A stretch of 64,000 nt of DNA from Phanerodontia chrysosporium. Its lineage: Eukaryota > Basidiomycota > Agaricomycetes > Polyporales > Phanerochaetaceae. Below, piece by piece: positions 1-12,846 of this stretch. Under the pieces are notes generated by a model. It was not told where the DNA came from. It saw nothing but the letters and a program-made list of their open reading frames with translations, and searched no databases. The stretch covers positions 1,612,001 to 1,676,000 of the forward strand of contig MJGA01000001.1 of assembly GCA_001910725.1 (NCBI GenBank). The letters run 5' to 3'. Every line of letters starts with the position of its first letter. The stretch's first letter is position 1. Both the position numbers and the translations under genes were made by a program.

Positions 1-2599
1 TTGGGTACGGCCTGGGAAGATCGTGTCAAGGCCGTTCTGGACAAGCCGCATCGCGCTCTCCAGGAGCTCGAGGAGGCTGCGAAGATCTCGCCGGGTGTAC
101 CCATTGACCCGAACCTGCTCGACATGCTCAAGCAGACCAGCTTGCGCGGCCGCGACATCGAGCGGCAGATCACAGCTTGGCTGTCGGGCGATCCGGCGCT
201 GCAGAAGCCGCGCGTGCAAGAGGTCGTTAAGATGGTGACGCGCGCCGAGAAGGAGTTCGATATCCCGGTTGTCCGCGACATGCGGCGCACAGTCGATTTC
301 GCCGTGGACCTCGAGACGCGGTGCGATGCTGTGCTCAAGAACCGCTACCAGCACACGGAGGATAACGACCTCTTCCAGACGATGCGTCAGTGGAAGAGCT
401 ACGCGAAGGAGTACCTCAGCATCTTCACGCTTCCGAACTTCGAGCGCCTCGATAAGCAACTTACGCTCCACTTCCGCTGGCTTGAGGGTCTGCCTTGGTT
501 CTGCCGTTCACACATGACGCCGCACGGCAAAGCTATCCTCGACGATGTTGTCGAGTCGACTCGCCCAGAAGACGACCAGCCGCCGCAGGACGAGTACTTC
601 ACTTGCATCTGTACCAACCCTGTCCGCCCGCCCGCGCCCGGCCAGACTTCGGATGCTGTCCAGTGCGATCACTGCTTCGCACGGTTCCACGGAGTCTGCG
701 CCGCGAACGGCGGGTCGTGTCCATTCTGCGATCACCAGCACTGGAATGGCACCATTCGCAAGGAGCGCAGCTGGCACTTCTGCTACCTACCGACGATGAT
801 GATGCACGCACCAGAGATCACGAAGAACTACTCCGAGGACTGGAAGCAGCTCGAGATCGTCGTGCATCGCGTCGAGCGGCTCGTCGGTGTCATTGGGCAG
901 TTCCTCGCGTACGTCGGCCAGCCAGGCAACCAGCGCGCAGAGTACATCCCCCAGGTCCGCCACTTCATGCGTAAGTTGTACAAGATACAGTTCGCCGTCA
1001 GTCCGAATCCGGAGACATCTTACGGGCTTGACCTTGCGGGTCTTCATCGCGTGCTTGCGGGCCAGCCGGCACCCGTGAGGATGAAGAAGCGCAGGCGGCC
1101 GAAGTTCACGTTCGGACAAGATATTGACAAGGATTGGGTCGACGGTACTCGCTGCATCTGCAGGGGAAGGACGGCTTACCTACTCAACTACCCGACTGTC
1201 GAGTGTGAAGTGTGCAGCAAAACGTACCACGGTGGATGCGTGTTCTTCCCTGTGGATCCTACGCCTGGAGGCAACAACCGGTTCATGTGCCCGCTTTGCT
1301 GCCTTCGCAAGAACAGGACATATCCGTACTCCGAGGTCCGCGTGAAACATCATGGTATGTTGATTCTCAAATTCGAGGAAACAGCACTCAATCTGTCCTT
1401 CAGAAAACCAGGATCCTGACGCATACGTTGACACCAAGGAGATGCTGGATACCTTCAGCAAGGAGATCATCTACATGAAGCTTCCGCCTCCATACACACA
1501 GACCTTGTTCGTCGAGCTTGTTCGTTTTACGCCAGGTCAACCGGACAGCATTGTCGGACCAACATCCAATGGCCTGCCTCCTCCAGGACGCGGCGCCGGG
1601 ACTCCCGTATCAGGGCATCCACCGTATCAGAATGGCGGGTCCCCGCATCACCGGACTCCCTCCAGCAGCGGTCCATCGGGTTCTGTGCTGCCGCAGCGCC
1701 CGCCCTCGCCACCAATGCCATATGAGCGCACTGCCAGCAGTGGTCCTCACAACGTCCCGCCTCCGCCCCCGTGGTCTGCTAGCGGCCGAAATGGTGGATC
1801 AAGTCGTTGGAGCAACGCAGCCGCCACCGCTCCTCCACCATCGGCTCGTAGTCATCCGCCCGAAGCGCACTCGCCGCTCGACTCGCCGCCGCTGGCTTCC
1901 AGGAAGCGCAAGCATCCCGACGAAAGCCCCAACGGCAGTTTGTCCGTCACTATCCCGTCTCCGACTATGCAACAACCTTCCCCCAAACGACGTCCAATTA
2001 TGCAATCCCCTATGGCAAGTATGCAAGCTCCTGTGAGCCATGGGGTCGCCCATTCTCCCGTGGCGCACACCCCGACACATCCACCTCAGCCAATACATCC
2101 TCCTCTTATGCATTCCAGTAGCTCTTCACATATGCCTCCTATGCCTCCCTCTCGTGCTCCACCACCGCAGGGCCCACCTCCGATGCATCCGCCCGTCCAT
2201 GCAGCCCCAATGCAGCCCTTGCACGCGTCGCCGCCTATGCAAGTTTCAATGCATCAGCCTATACACAACGGTGCCGGCCCCGCGCGCTCGCCAGTCCAGC
2301 AGATGCAGACTCCGCCAATGCAGCCGAGCCGAGCCAACCAGGGACTGTCGCCGTCGCTAGCGATGATGCTATCCCCGACACCGAATGACGTGGTACTGTC
2401 GCCTCCGCGGTCACAGCAGCCTCCGCCACCACCTCAGTCGCAGCCCCCACCTCGGCAGGCGATGCCTCCACACGTCTCGTCTCACGGCATACCTCAGGCG
2501 CCGCCTCATCCTCAGATGCATCCACAGATGGACCAAATGCAGATTCCCAGACATCCGGTGCGTGCGATTACGCCCGACCAATCTCGCCTACCACGGTGA
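1..2599 (+). CDS. KDM5/Lid2-like PHD-finger chromatin protein, C-terminal part (5' partial)
   Basis: The frame is open at base 1, so the start and any JmjN, ARID or JmjC domains lie outside the window. Exon 1 (to 1354) encodes a PLU-1-like helical region, then a PHD-type zinc cluster (CICTN, CDHCFARFHGVC, CPFCDHQH, about residues 200-245) and a second PHD finger (CICRGR, CEVCSKTYHGGC, CPLCC, about 378-435). A 49-nt intron (1355-1403) restores frame into a second exon that encodes a proline-, histidine- and methionine-rich disordered tail ending at TGA 2597-2599. The order PLU-1 region, zinc finger, PLU-1 region, PHD is typical of KDM5/JARID1/Lid2 histone H3K4 demethylases and of Ecm5. Demethylase activity cannot be judged because the catalytic domain is not visible. 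The family is nuclear and acts in H3K4 methyl-mark complexes. The low-complexity tail is probably fast evolving. Confidence 0.8.
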
Positions 2600-3043
2600 C
2601 TGATTAAAACTCCAGATGGGCCGCAGTGCGTTCGACCGATACGTCGTTGGGCCTCCGCCACAGTCACCGACGGACAGGCGAGGCCCGTGAGCCACCACCA
2701 CCACGAGTACTCTTCGACTGTCTCACATGCTCTGCGTCTTTGCTTCTCTTCCATTATCTGGCATGCTCGTGTACGGTGCTGTTCGTTCTTCCTGTATCAA
2801 TCCCGCTTTTTCTTGTCCCTCTTTGCTATCACTGGTGCTATGGTGTATCGTATAAGTCTCTGCAATATATCGTTTCTATGGACGGTGTCCCTGTTTGACG
2901 ACGACCATATGGAATACGATAGGTGTAAAATACGGAATAGATGCTTGTGCATATGCGCGCATGCCTGCTTAAGATACTGAGTTGCGTCTACTGGATATGA
3001 CCGTCCGAGAGATAAAGAGAAGTATATATGACAAAGGCGACGA
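2600..3043. other. 3'-3' intergenic region
   Basis: This gap separates the convergent ends of the KDM5-like and CorA-like genes. It is T-rich after 2720, as expected for 3' UTR and polyadenylation sequence. The small ORFs here show no recognisable protein. Confidence 0.5.
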
Positions 3044-5508
3044 CTATCGGCCGACCATGAGTTTATATGTGGACCATCCAGCGATCACTGCGAACGCTGC
3101 TAGAACGGCGATGATGGATCCGAACCAAGCGTAACCCTGTGGACCTCGTCAGCTGGAGTCAGGGCATAGAGAAGCGGGGGTACGAACCGGTACATCTTGG
3201 CCAGGCACATGTACGTTCATCCCCCAGAGACCAGTAACCAAATTCATAGGAATGAGTACCGTACCGAGCGCGGTCAGCTTCGACAAGACATCGTTAATTT
3301 GGTTGTTGGCGTCGGTCATCTCGATGGAGATCTGAGCGAGATAGTTGCTGTGCGACCGCGAAAGAATCTTCTCGTAGTGATTCAGGTTCTGTGTCATCGT
3401 GATCAAGTGGTCCTGAATATCCGAAAGATAGAGGCCCTGGAAAGAGATCGTCAAGCCTGGTAAACTAGAACCGCTAGAAGCCACATACGATATCCGACGT
3501 AGGCGCGACACGCCAGTTTTCGTTGCATCGTTTGGCAAGCCCCTTGACGACATCCGCCTTGTTGCCCATGAGTCGTAACAAACCCATGACCTTTTTGCGG
3601 CACGTTCCGATCCTCCGCAACATGTCGCTTTGTTCCGCCTCCTTCAAGATAAGCACAAGCTCGTCGATACTGTCGACCTCGTACTCGATTCCCTGGATGA
3701 GCGGACCAAACGCATCGGTGATGTCGTCTATGAGCGCATAGGAGATCCAGTCTGAAGTCACGCTGATGTAGTCCTTGAGTTGCTTAATCCGGCGGCGCAC
3801 ATTCTGAGGGTGAGGCGTTGGTCGGAAGTGGAACTACGAAACGATATTAGTACTGAGAAACTTCGGTACTTGTATTGCTAACGCACCGACAGGATGCCTT
3901 CCCTGAAGACAATGATATACATATTCAATGGTTCGAGGTACGTCGGGCTGAGATTATCTTGCTCGAAACTGCGGAAGCATACGAAGTAGTAATTCCTGAA
4001 GAGCTCGATCTTCTCGCGCGTTTCCTCCATCTGAATATCTTCAGTAGTCAGCGGATGGATGTTGAACACCTGCCTAGCATTCAGCACGACTATCGACAAG
4101 AATAATGTCAATAATACCTTGCTCAGCAACTTCATTTCCTCATCCGTTGGCGACTGTACGTCCAGCCACCACGTATTCCCATCCGCGTTGGACATTCCGG
4201 GACCGTTCATTGTGTTAGACCGACTTCGCAACTCGTTCCCAGCCATCTTTGAGAGCCCGGAGGGATGCAGTGAAGGATGTGGGGACATCATACCCGTAGC
4301 TCTGGCAGCAGCACCGTTCCCATTCCCGTTCCCGTTGAAGCCCATGCTAGTCCCCGGGCGCGAGACGTTCACACCGTCAGGACGATCTCCGGAGTTGTTC
4401 AACCCGGTGAACAGATCTTCGAAACTCTGTCCTTCAGCAGGAAGCTCGCTAAGGCTTCGCGCATGGATTGTCGCCGACAAAGCATTTGAATAGAAGGAGA
4501 AGCGGTAGGGTCTGTCATGGCCAGAGCCACCGGTGTGCTGTCTGCCGAAGTCGGGCGTGTTCGTAGCAGGAAGGTTGTCATACGAGGGGACGACGCTAAG
4601 AACCTGACCTCCGCCACTGAGCGAAGGACGATAGCTCAAAGCGGGAGGAGGACCACCCGTGTTATGCTCGAAAAGCGCCATCTTAGCGCGGCGGGGACCA
4701 GGCGCGCTTTGGCTAAGCTTGCGCTGCCGTGTTCGGGGGCAGGCATAGGCATGGTAAAATCACCAGCGCCATCATTGCCATTGGGAAGTGGTACCGTACT
4801 AGCGGTTGTCTGACTGCTGGAAAGTGGGCCGTCTGGTGGGCTGGTTGTCGTAGGTGACTGGATGCCTAGACGAGCTTTCTCCTCGCGTGCGTAAGATTCG
4901 AGGAGAGAAAAGTCGTAAGCTTGTTGCTCTGAAGGAACACTGGCCTGGTACATCGGCAGGCCACCCGTGTCATCCTGCTCCTGGCCCTGCTCCGGCCCGA
5001 CGATGGAGACAAGCAGAGACGGTTCATGACCGGCACTCAGGTGATTGAGCTGTGCCTCCGGCCCTGGACCTGGGTGGTGGAAGCTGTCTGGCGCTTCCTC
5101 AGGCTCACCATGAACGTGCGCGACACCCTTGGCTAACGTCAACTCCTCCTCTTCTTGTCTCGAGAGCGCCGAGATACTTGTGTCCTCGCGGTCCCCTGCT
5201 GGGCGCGAAATGGGCGAAGACGTGATGGCGGATGGTGACACTGCGATAGTGTTACTCCGTGCTCGCGAAAGGTGCATGGCCATGTCAGCATCCATTGCCC
5301 TTTGCCGTTCTCTGACGTCTGGGTCGTTGGGGTTGAACGACCTGGTCAAGGTAGGCGACATCCGTGGCCGCGGAATGAGATCATCGTCACCAGCACTATT
5401 CCTGGTCCGCACAGGGGAGTGGGAGTGTTCAGAGTTGCCTCGGATTGTCTTGGGGGAGGTCGACATGGGACCAGAGACGATAGAAGTGTTGTCAGGGGGA
5501 GAGGCCAT
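3044..5508 (-). CDS. CorA-family Mg2+ transporter (Alr1/Mnr2 type)
   Basis: The CDS is a six-exon model of about 727 residues: 5508-4795, 4723-4118, 4069-3887, 3833-3489, 3436-3194 and 3136-3044. The N-terminal third is Ser/Pro-rich and cytosolic. The CorA fold begins near WWLDVQSP and continues through HPLTTEDI. The first membrane helix ends in the diagnostic GMN motif (codons near 3210), and the last exon supplies the second helix and a short tail. CorA/Alr1/Mnr2 proteins are pentameric Mg2+ channels of the plasma or vacuolar membrane; the long N-terminus fits Alr1 or Mnr2 better than mitochondrial Mrs2. The first intron (4724-4794) was placed by frame only and is the least certain. The 48-nt intron at 4070-4117 is a multiple of three with no stop, so retention would be in frame. 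The gene diverges from the GPI deacylase gene. Confidence 0.88.
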
Positions 5509-6023
5509 GACTAGGACGGTTCAGAGAGTGATGAATGCAAGCGCGAGACGTGAATGGAGGGGGTCTCTTCAGACGATGGCGTTCCCGTTAGTGGGGTATA
5601 GTTGGAGGCTGGACTTCCCTAAGCTAAGCGTGACTTCTGTGAGACGCAGGCCGGTCGATGGCGGAGTCCGTCTGGACGTTTGCTGTACTGCGTGCGCCTA
5701 CAGGTTTGACAAGAGTTCTCGGAGTCGCCGAGCAGAGTGAGAGGTCGCCGGCCGTCGCGCTAAAGGGGCTGCAGGGACGACGTCGAGGACAATTGCGGAT
5801 AAAGTGGTTGAAAAGGGCGGATGTGGGTTGGACATGACGTCGCGAAAAATGAAGACCAGCTTCAGCCCCGCTCTTCATTCGGCGGTTTGTTAACATATTC
5901 AAGTGTGGTGTATACTGCATTCATGCTTGGTAAGTAGAAGTGCTTACCAATTGTTACCCGGCTAGCGCGTCGTCTTACTCCACCTACATAGGACTTCAGC
6001 TTTCGATCTACGAGCATGTGGTG
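5509..6023. promoter_or_regulatory. Divergent intergenic promoter region
   Basis: This 515-bp gap lies between the start codons of the minus-strand CorA gene and the plus-strand GPI deacylase gene, so it must hold both promoters. I see no clear TATA box. The ORFs here show no recognisable protein. Confidence 0.45.
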
Positions 6024-9000
6024 ATGACTTCTCGTCTATCTGTATACCTCACCTCCGTAGTCTCGCTCTGCATCGTAGCGTCACTCTACTATGCCGCATT
6101 AGACACTGTCAACACGCTCTCGCCCCAAGGATGCCGAATGTCATGGATGTCGCCGTCGTACCTCCTGATGTCTGGATTTGACCTCACATGGACATCGCTA
6201 GCCGGTCGATACTCGCTCTGGTTGTATCGTGAGGTGGGATGGGAAGGTCATGAGGTGCGTCGCGCGAGCACGCGAATGTATTGAGCTCAAAGCAATGACA
6301 ACATACTAGCTTCATGGTGCACCTGTCCTTTTCATTCCCGGCAATGCAGGATCCTCGCACCAAGTACGCTCCATCGCGTCTTCCGCGACGCGTCAGTACT
6401 ACTCGAGCCCTCACCAAGTGGCATATGAGTTTCGCGAAAACGGTGTGAAAGCTCTGGACTTCTTTGCAGGCGAGTCCTCGTCCTGCTCGTACGCGTACGT
6501 GCCCTATAACCCGGATGGATTCAGTCGAATTCAATGAAGATTTATCTGCTTTCCATGGTACGACTCTGGACGCGCAGAGGCGATACACGCTACGTGCCAT
6601 TGACTACATCCTTTCATTATATCCCTCAAATACGCCCATTGTCATCCTGGGTCACTCAATGGGTGGCATCGTTGGCACGTCTCTACTGCAGGACCCGAGG
6701 ATATCCGCCGTAATCACCATGTCTACCCCGCATACACTGCCTCCTGCTCGATTTGACCGAAGAATTGACCACATCTATTCCACGAACCTGAATACTCTTA
6801 TGCACGAGCCGACACCGGTCTTATCACTTTGCGGAGGCGCAACCGACCTCATGATCCCTTCAGAATCGTGCATCCTTCCAGAACCGCATGTCGGAGCGAA
6901 CGGCTCAGCTCCCTACAGACGAACAGTCTTTTCAAGCGCACTCGAGGGCAGCTGGACTGGTGTGGGTCACCGAGAAATGGTCTGGTGCCACCAAGTACGA
7001 TGGCGCATCGCAAGAGCGGCTTTGGAGCTCGGTACTGCTACCACAAGCAAAGAGCGTGCGGTTATCCTCGATACATGGCTCCGGGATGGCCAGACACTCC
7101 CTCTAGGACTCTCACCTCCTGCTGCAACTTTGTCCACAGAAGGAGCTCAGTTCTTGGCTGTCGACTCCCGTTTCGAGTTGAGAAACCCCTCCGGTTCTCA
7201 GACAAACATCTTGCCTGTACCCCACGACAGTCCGCTTACACGGGAGTTTCTTCTCTACGTGTCACAGGGGAGCATAGGATCTACAGCTCCCCGCAACCCT
7301 CTGCCTCTGCGAGCCTCCGTCTATGCATGCAATTCCGACAAAACCTGCCATGCTCTCCAGCCGACCTCTGTGAGATTAATACCTAACCCGCAACCTGGAA
7401 AACCATTTCCCGTACCGGACGAGGGATCGGATGAGTCTGACGGCGTCGTGGTCTTTGAAGCTGAGCTTCCTCCTGGTTGCTCCAGTGTCGCCGTACGGAC
7501 AGAATACGGAGACGGCAGAGGCTGGGTGGTAGGTGGATTCATTCCTAAAGTTCCAACTGTTATCCACACGGGTGCGTAAGGTCACTGTTCGCATCTGTCT
7601 ATTGTCATTTATCTCCAAGTCTTTCAGGTTTATGGCCTTCTCGCGTCTCCGTCCAACTTCCCACACCACAGCTGAAGTCAATGATCCAATTGCCGCGTTT
7701 GTTGGCCAACGCACTCATCGTGTACAAGTTAACACCGATTATACCGAAGGACTGCAGAGGTATGGTGACCTTCGAGCTGTCCGATATAGAACTAAACGTG
7801 CTTCAGGAGCCCTTCTCTGGCCGTTGCTGCAACATGCGTCACACCCCACAGAGACTCACTATTTTCCGTTAGGACCCAACTCGCGCGTTCTCCTGCATAC
7901 GCATGCTTCTGCTCCATTCATCCGTTCGGCATACACCCGCGGATTCAATCTCACGGTGTATTCCGCAGGAGATGCTACATGTGCGGTGCAAGGGTTCGAG
8001 GTGACTTTGGACATCTGGGCAACAATGGGACGTTGGGGGACGCGCTTTGCAGCGCCTGCAGCCAGCTGGGCTGTCGGAGTCGCTGCTGTGATCCTCCTCG
8101 ACGCGTGGCGCGTGGTAGAGACCACAGGAGTCATGCCCAGTGTCGGCACCTCCCTTGCCAAGCTTACATGCGCACAGTTGCCGACACTCCTGCTACTTTC
8201 CCTCTTGATGTCCTTGGTTCCTCTGCCGGTCGATATGTGGCTAGGGAACCGCGGCGAGTGGCTGCTTGCACCCATAGCACCGCTCTTGCTCTTCACCGTC
8301 TCGGGACTTGTGGCACTGAGCTGGGCTGTAGTTCGGGTCCTCATGTGGCCTCTAAGACTAATTTCACGACGCTTCCCGTGAGTGTCCTTGAGGTCCCGCT
8401 CCATGAAGTCGCTAACAAACTATAGTCACCGCGACTCCCCAGCAATACCACGTCGTACTGGCTCCATCGTGTCATTAGGCCTGATCAGCCTGTTGATATT
8501 CCTCCTGGTGCCTTGGCAAGTCGGCTTCTTGGGCTGTTGGATATATCATCTCTATACATGCGCAGCTGCACCATCCGCACCTGTCACTACCGAAGCTGTT
8601 GCCATCCCTCTTTTGCGTCAAGACGGCGAAGACGATGCACAGAATTCAGAACATTCGCCAACCTCTTCTCCCGCTCCGATGCCCGTGACAACGCAAGACA
8701 GGAGTGCGCAAAACGAGAAGGAGCACCTCTTGCTCTTGATGACCTGGCTTCTTCCACTTGCAGCTCCGGCACTCGCGGTGTGGGTCCGTACGCTGTTCAC
8801 CGCAGGCTTTACGACGCCATTCGACGGTGACCACAACGTGCTCTATGTCGCACCGTTCCTGATTCTCGTGGACTCCAGCTGGGGCCTGTCGTGGACGTGG
8901 ACGGTACAAGCAGCACGCTTCAAAGCGCGGTGGACAATGCTGGCGCTTGCTGCGGTGGCGTTCATGTGGGGGCCCAGATACTCGTATGTCGTCTTCGAGG

Positions 9001-9053
9001 TAACGAGTGTCGTATTGGGCGTTGGCGTAATTGCTGCTCTCGCGAAGCGGTGA
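6024..9053 (+). CDS. bst1: GPI inositol-deacylase (Bst1/PGAP1)
   Basis: The model has six exons (6024-6254, 6310-6469, 6525-7571, 7628-7759, 7807-8377, 8426-9053) and encodes about 922 residues. An N-terminal signal-anchor helix is followed by an alpha/beta hydrolase domain with the lipase elbow GHSMGG (near 6650) and the upstream LFIPGNAGS oxyanion-loop motif. The C-terminal half carries several membrane helices. PGAP1/Bst1 removes the inositol acyl chain from GPI anchors in the ER, which allows export of GPI-anchored proteins. The second intron (6470-6524) appears to be of the rare GC-AG class: only a GC donor gives the family-consistent join into [14 protein letters not shown]. The start is the Met that precedes the signal-anchor. 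The gene converges on eIF3m with a gap of only 143 bp. Confidence 0.92.
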
Positions 9054-9196
9054 CTTGACTACATCTGGCGTATTCCCTATGCATTAGTGAAGCTTGCAAA
9101 AAATATCATGTAGTCTCTAGAGCACTAGCATTTTTACCCGCACGAGTACACTAAGGCTACAAGGTTGCGAGACAAAATACAACGTCGGGACCAGCC

Positions 9197-10777
9197 TTAA
9201 GCGGCGGTTGTTTGTGGCTGCGCGGCGGCGGTGTCCAAACCGTTGGCCGCACCAGTAGCAGCGGCCACATCCTGGTTGTTCTTCTTTTGTGCAGCTGCCA
9301 CTACCTCGCGCACGCCCGCGAGGCCTGTCTTCCATGCAACAAGGCGCTTCTCGAGGGCCTCCCACTGCTCGCGCTCGAATGCCCGTGCGGACGCTCGTAC
9401 GATGTGGAATGTCTGCGAGGTCTGGGAAAGCTTGCCAGAAACGAGCTGGGCGCGGAGCACTGTCGCGGTTCATCAGTGGACGGCCACAAGGAGAAGAAAA
9501 ACTAAACGCATACCGTCAATGACCCAGCGCTCAACTTGCGATGGCTCAACCTGCAGGACGTCGGCAATGGTCGAGTAAGGCAGGTCGCGACCGACGTTCT
9601 GGAAGGCCAGAGTCGTCAGACTGAGCAGACGGATCTTGCGCTCCAGCTGAGCCGGGTCCAAGTCTGTGAATACAATCAGTGGTGGTCATTGAACAAGCTC
9701 AGTCGTACGTACTGTACTTGGACAGGACATCGGCGTGATTTGCTGCCCAGGCCTTGTATTCTGACAGGCCATCATTCAGGAAGATCTGGAGCAAGGGGTA
9801 GATGTCGCTGTCTTTTGCGGCAACAACTGCGTTCAGTCGGAACAGGGCGTCGAAGTCGAAGACAGAGGGCAGGCGAAGGGCGGTGGCGACAAGGTCCACC
9901 GCTGCTTCCGAGGAGGAGGGGAGGGAACGGACGTATGCGAGCTGGTATTTGTAGGAAAGAACTCTGGACTGAAGTTAGGTGCGACAGTAGCGGAGATACC
10001 AAGAACGAGACTCACGGGTCGTACGCGAAGGTATCAACGAGTACCTTGAGATACGCGCTCTTTTCCTCCTGAGACACCTCCCACTCAGAGAGCCACTTCT
10101 CCACCTCGGGGAGGGAGAGTGCAAGCTGCTCGAGTTCATCGTGTGCAGCAGCGGTACGGATCAGGGCTTCGTTCACCGGCAAACGGAGACCAGAGCGGCG
10201 CGGGAGGGCGTTGAAGAGGTTGGAGAGACTATCGGATGTTCAGCATAACGTTTTGGTCAAGCTTTTCAATGACTACACGTACATCCGGTATTTGGTCGAT
10301 GATGGCTCATTTGACTGCGTGATAATCTGGACAAGTCTGAGCAGCTGCTCCCTTGTCTCGGGCGCGTCAACCGGGAAGAGGACCAGGAAGTGGGAGAACA
10401 AGAGGTTGAAGAACCCCTCGATTTCTTCGCCAATGTGAGTGCCAGGTGTCTTTGTTGCAAATGATGTGCATACAGACCTTTCTCTGATCCTTCGCCCAGT
10501 CCGTGAACTCGTTCCAGCACCAACTTCAGTGTAGCTCTCCGACGTCCCTCATCTTCATCAAGAGGCTTCTCTCCCTCTTTTATGGCAAGGATCTCCTGGA
10601 AGGGTTGAATGTAGGTCGCTTTCTCTTCGTCCGACCGTCCTTGGGCCAAGTAGCCAACGAGTTCCTTGATCTGTGCAGACCATAAATTGACTAGAATTTG
10701 CTGCACAGTGCTGCCGCACACACCTGGTCCTCGAAGGTGCCCTCCGCGAAGATGGATATCGAGTCTGCGGCCGACAT
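9197..10777 (-). CDS. eif3m: Translation initiation factor eIF3 subunit M
   Basis: Seven exons (10777-10724, 10670-10478, 10424-10283, 10228-10016, 9963-9714, 9664-9514, 9459-9197) encode about 421 residues with every junction in phase. The middle is a helical repeat region. A PCI domain follows (LDPAQLERKIRLLSL, IADVLQVEPSQVERWVID), with the winged-helix segment LVSGKLSQTSQTFHIVRA, which matches eIF3m and the related COP9 and proteasome-lid PCI proteins. The short Ala/Gln-rich tail is typical of fungal eIF3m. The protein is a structural subunit of the eIF3 complex, which binds the 40S ribosome and recruits mRNA in the cytoplasm. The six introns are 49-54 nt, the local norm. The gene shares a 195-bp divergent promoter with the STIMATE-like gene. 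Confidence 0.93.
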
Positions 10778-10972
10778 TTTTGGAGAAAGTCTGCGACGAG
10801 GCGAGGAGAGAAACCCAAGTCTACGGCAGATCTGGATCTCAGATTTGCCTGGTAGGCGCTTCCAGGTCGTTTCGGCGGCCGGCGCTTGATTCTGCTGCAC
10901 TCCGCCGCCTCCACCTCCCGACGACCTGTACCGTTCTCATCGCCACCCTTGTCGCTCTTTAATCCCCTCTCC

Positions 10973-12531
10973 ATGTCTCTGCTCGGAAGCGACGATTTCT
11001 TTGATGAACTGCCGGTGGACCAGCACAGCTGCAGACTGCTCGGACCGACCGCTCTGGTTCGTCACCGTGAAGTGGCTGTCTTGACGCTCCGAGCCTGAAC
11101 GCCTCGCCCGTTTCGTAGATTGTCCAGGCCCTCATGGGCCTTCTGGTCATAACGTCTCTGGTATATAAGCGGCACAGAGAGTCTCCCAAGCGTCCCTGGC
11201 GTATATGGTGAGTCCGGAGTCCAGTATGCTACCGTGAAGCTGTGCCTCACCATTCGGATTTAATGTGGTTCAGGGCTTTCGACGTGACCAAGCAAGTTAT
11301 AGGACAGATGTTCGTGCATGGTGTTAATGTCCTTATATCTGGACTCGTTGCGCAACTATCCTCTGGAAACGCATGTGTACTCTATTTCCTCAATATTCTC
11401 ATTGATACCACCCTCGGTAAGTTAGCTCCACCGTATCGTGAGACGCGACTCACTGGAAGCAAACGTCCCACGCAGGCGTCGCAATCATTTACCTTGTCCT
11501 CCACTCTACTACATGCTTCTTGACGGAGAAGTGCGGTTTCAAGGGCTTCGAAACCGGCAAATACGGAACTCCACCATCACTTGGCTACTGGTTCCGCCAA
11601 CTCTCAGTTTACATCTTCTCGCTTGCAACTATGAAGGTTGTAGTTGTGGCTCTGTTTGCCCTCTGGCCCGGAATCTTCAAGCTCGGGGAGTGGTTGCTCA
11701 CATTCCTCGGCCCAAGCGACGCTGCACAAGTCATATTGTGAGATTGCTTATTTATCTGTGGTTTCCCTTTGCTAATGTCATGGACAGTACCATGGGCATA
11801 TTCCCCATCATTATGAATGTGATGCAGTTCTGGCTCATTGACTCCATAGTTAAAGCCAGCGCCCACCAGGCCTCTGTCGCCCTTCCTTCCGACTCAGCAC
11901 GGAACTCTATCGATGAGGACACAGAGCCACTCTTCCGGCTTCTGAAGACGACGATGAGGACGACGGGCGTCCTCATGATGTCGAGAACCCACCGACTCTC
12001 CCTCGCTCGCGATCGATCTCACGGGATCGCTCCACTTCTCGTGGGCCAGACGAGACGAAATCGTCTGTTGCTTCATCTGCGACAGCATCGGGGTCTATAA
12101 CTCCGAAAGCCGTAGATATGGGACCCAACGCTGTCGCATTGCACGCGTATCCTCCAAGCGTGGCTAGCTCCTGGACGGGCTCGAGCGTGCACGCGCGGTC
12201 ATCGCGAAGCCCATCTTCCCGAGGAAGCAGCGCATCTCCGCAGCCGAGGGCCACTCGGCGATCACCCCCACCATCACTATCTCTGCACCCTCGTTCGCCG
12301 CAACCCTTTGCCCTCGGTCCCTCAGACACACTCTCGGCACAGCACCACCAATCGGGTGTGACAGAGGAGCACGACGAGAAGGAGTGGGCGGCGTGGGACG
12401 ACGACGCCAACGACTGGGCAGATCGTGAGGCGGAGGGTTGGGCAGTAGATGCAAAGAAGCCTGTGGTGAATAGTGCGAATGTCTGGGCGGACCATGGGCG
12501 AGAAAACTCGGTCCGAGTATCCTCGAGATGA
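10973..12531 (+). CDS. STIMATE (TMEM110)-family multi-pass membrane protein, apparent frame break
   Basis: Exons 10973-11056, 11119-11207, 11274-11416, 11476-11737 and 11788 onward encode a protein with several membrane helices (IVQALMGLLVITSLVY, GQMFVHGVNVLISGL, LGYWFRQLSVYIFSL, GIFPIIMNVMQFWLIDS). The length, helix pattern and the DTTLG and FRQLSVY segments match the STIMATE family. In animals this family regulates ER-plasma membrane contact sites and store-operated Ca2+ entry; fungal members are vacuolar or ER membrane proteins of unknown function. Beyond about 11935 the coding signature moves to another frame, which encodes an acidic then Arg/Ser-rich cytosolic tail (EDDDEDDG, RSRSISRDRSTSRG) to TGA 12529-12531. 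No splice pair explains the shift, but one extra C at 11935-11936 would. Read literally, the ORF ends at 12100. Confidence 0.75.
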
Positions 12532-12846
12532 CCCCGGGTTCTGTGGATTTGTTCTGCTGCCTTCTCACGCCTTACTATTTTATCTGGAGACATCTGTACA
12601 TTTTGGTAGTGTTCTATTGCAATTTCATGTAGGAATCCTAGACGGACTTTTACGACATACATACCGTGTCTAGTAGGAGACGTCAGGTCACTGGACACGT
12701 GTTTTCCAAATCCAGGGTGGTCACTGTGAGCGCATTGGAATCTTCCAGCGCTTCATATGCACACAACCGCCGTCTTCTAGCAGCACTTGACCTTCAAAGC
12801 TTCATATCCTCCGTCTATCCTCTGCAAATTTCTCCTCCTAGCAGCC
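12532..12846. other. Intergenic region
   Basis: This stretch holds the 3' flank of the STIMATE-like gene and the promoter of the phosphatase inhibitor gene. I see nothing else supportable. Confidence 0.4.
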
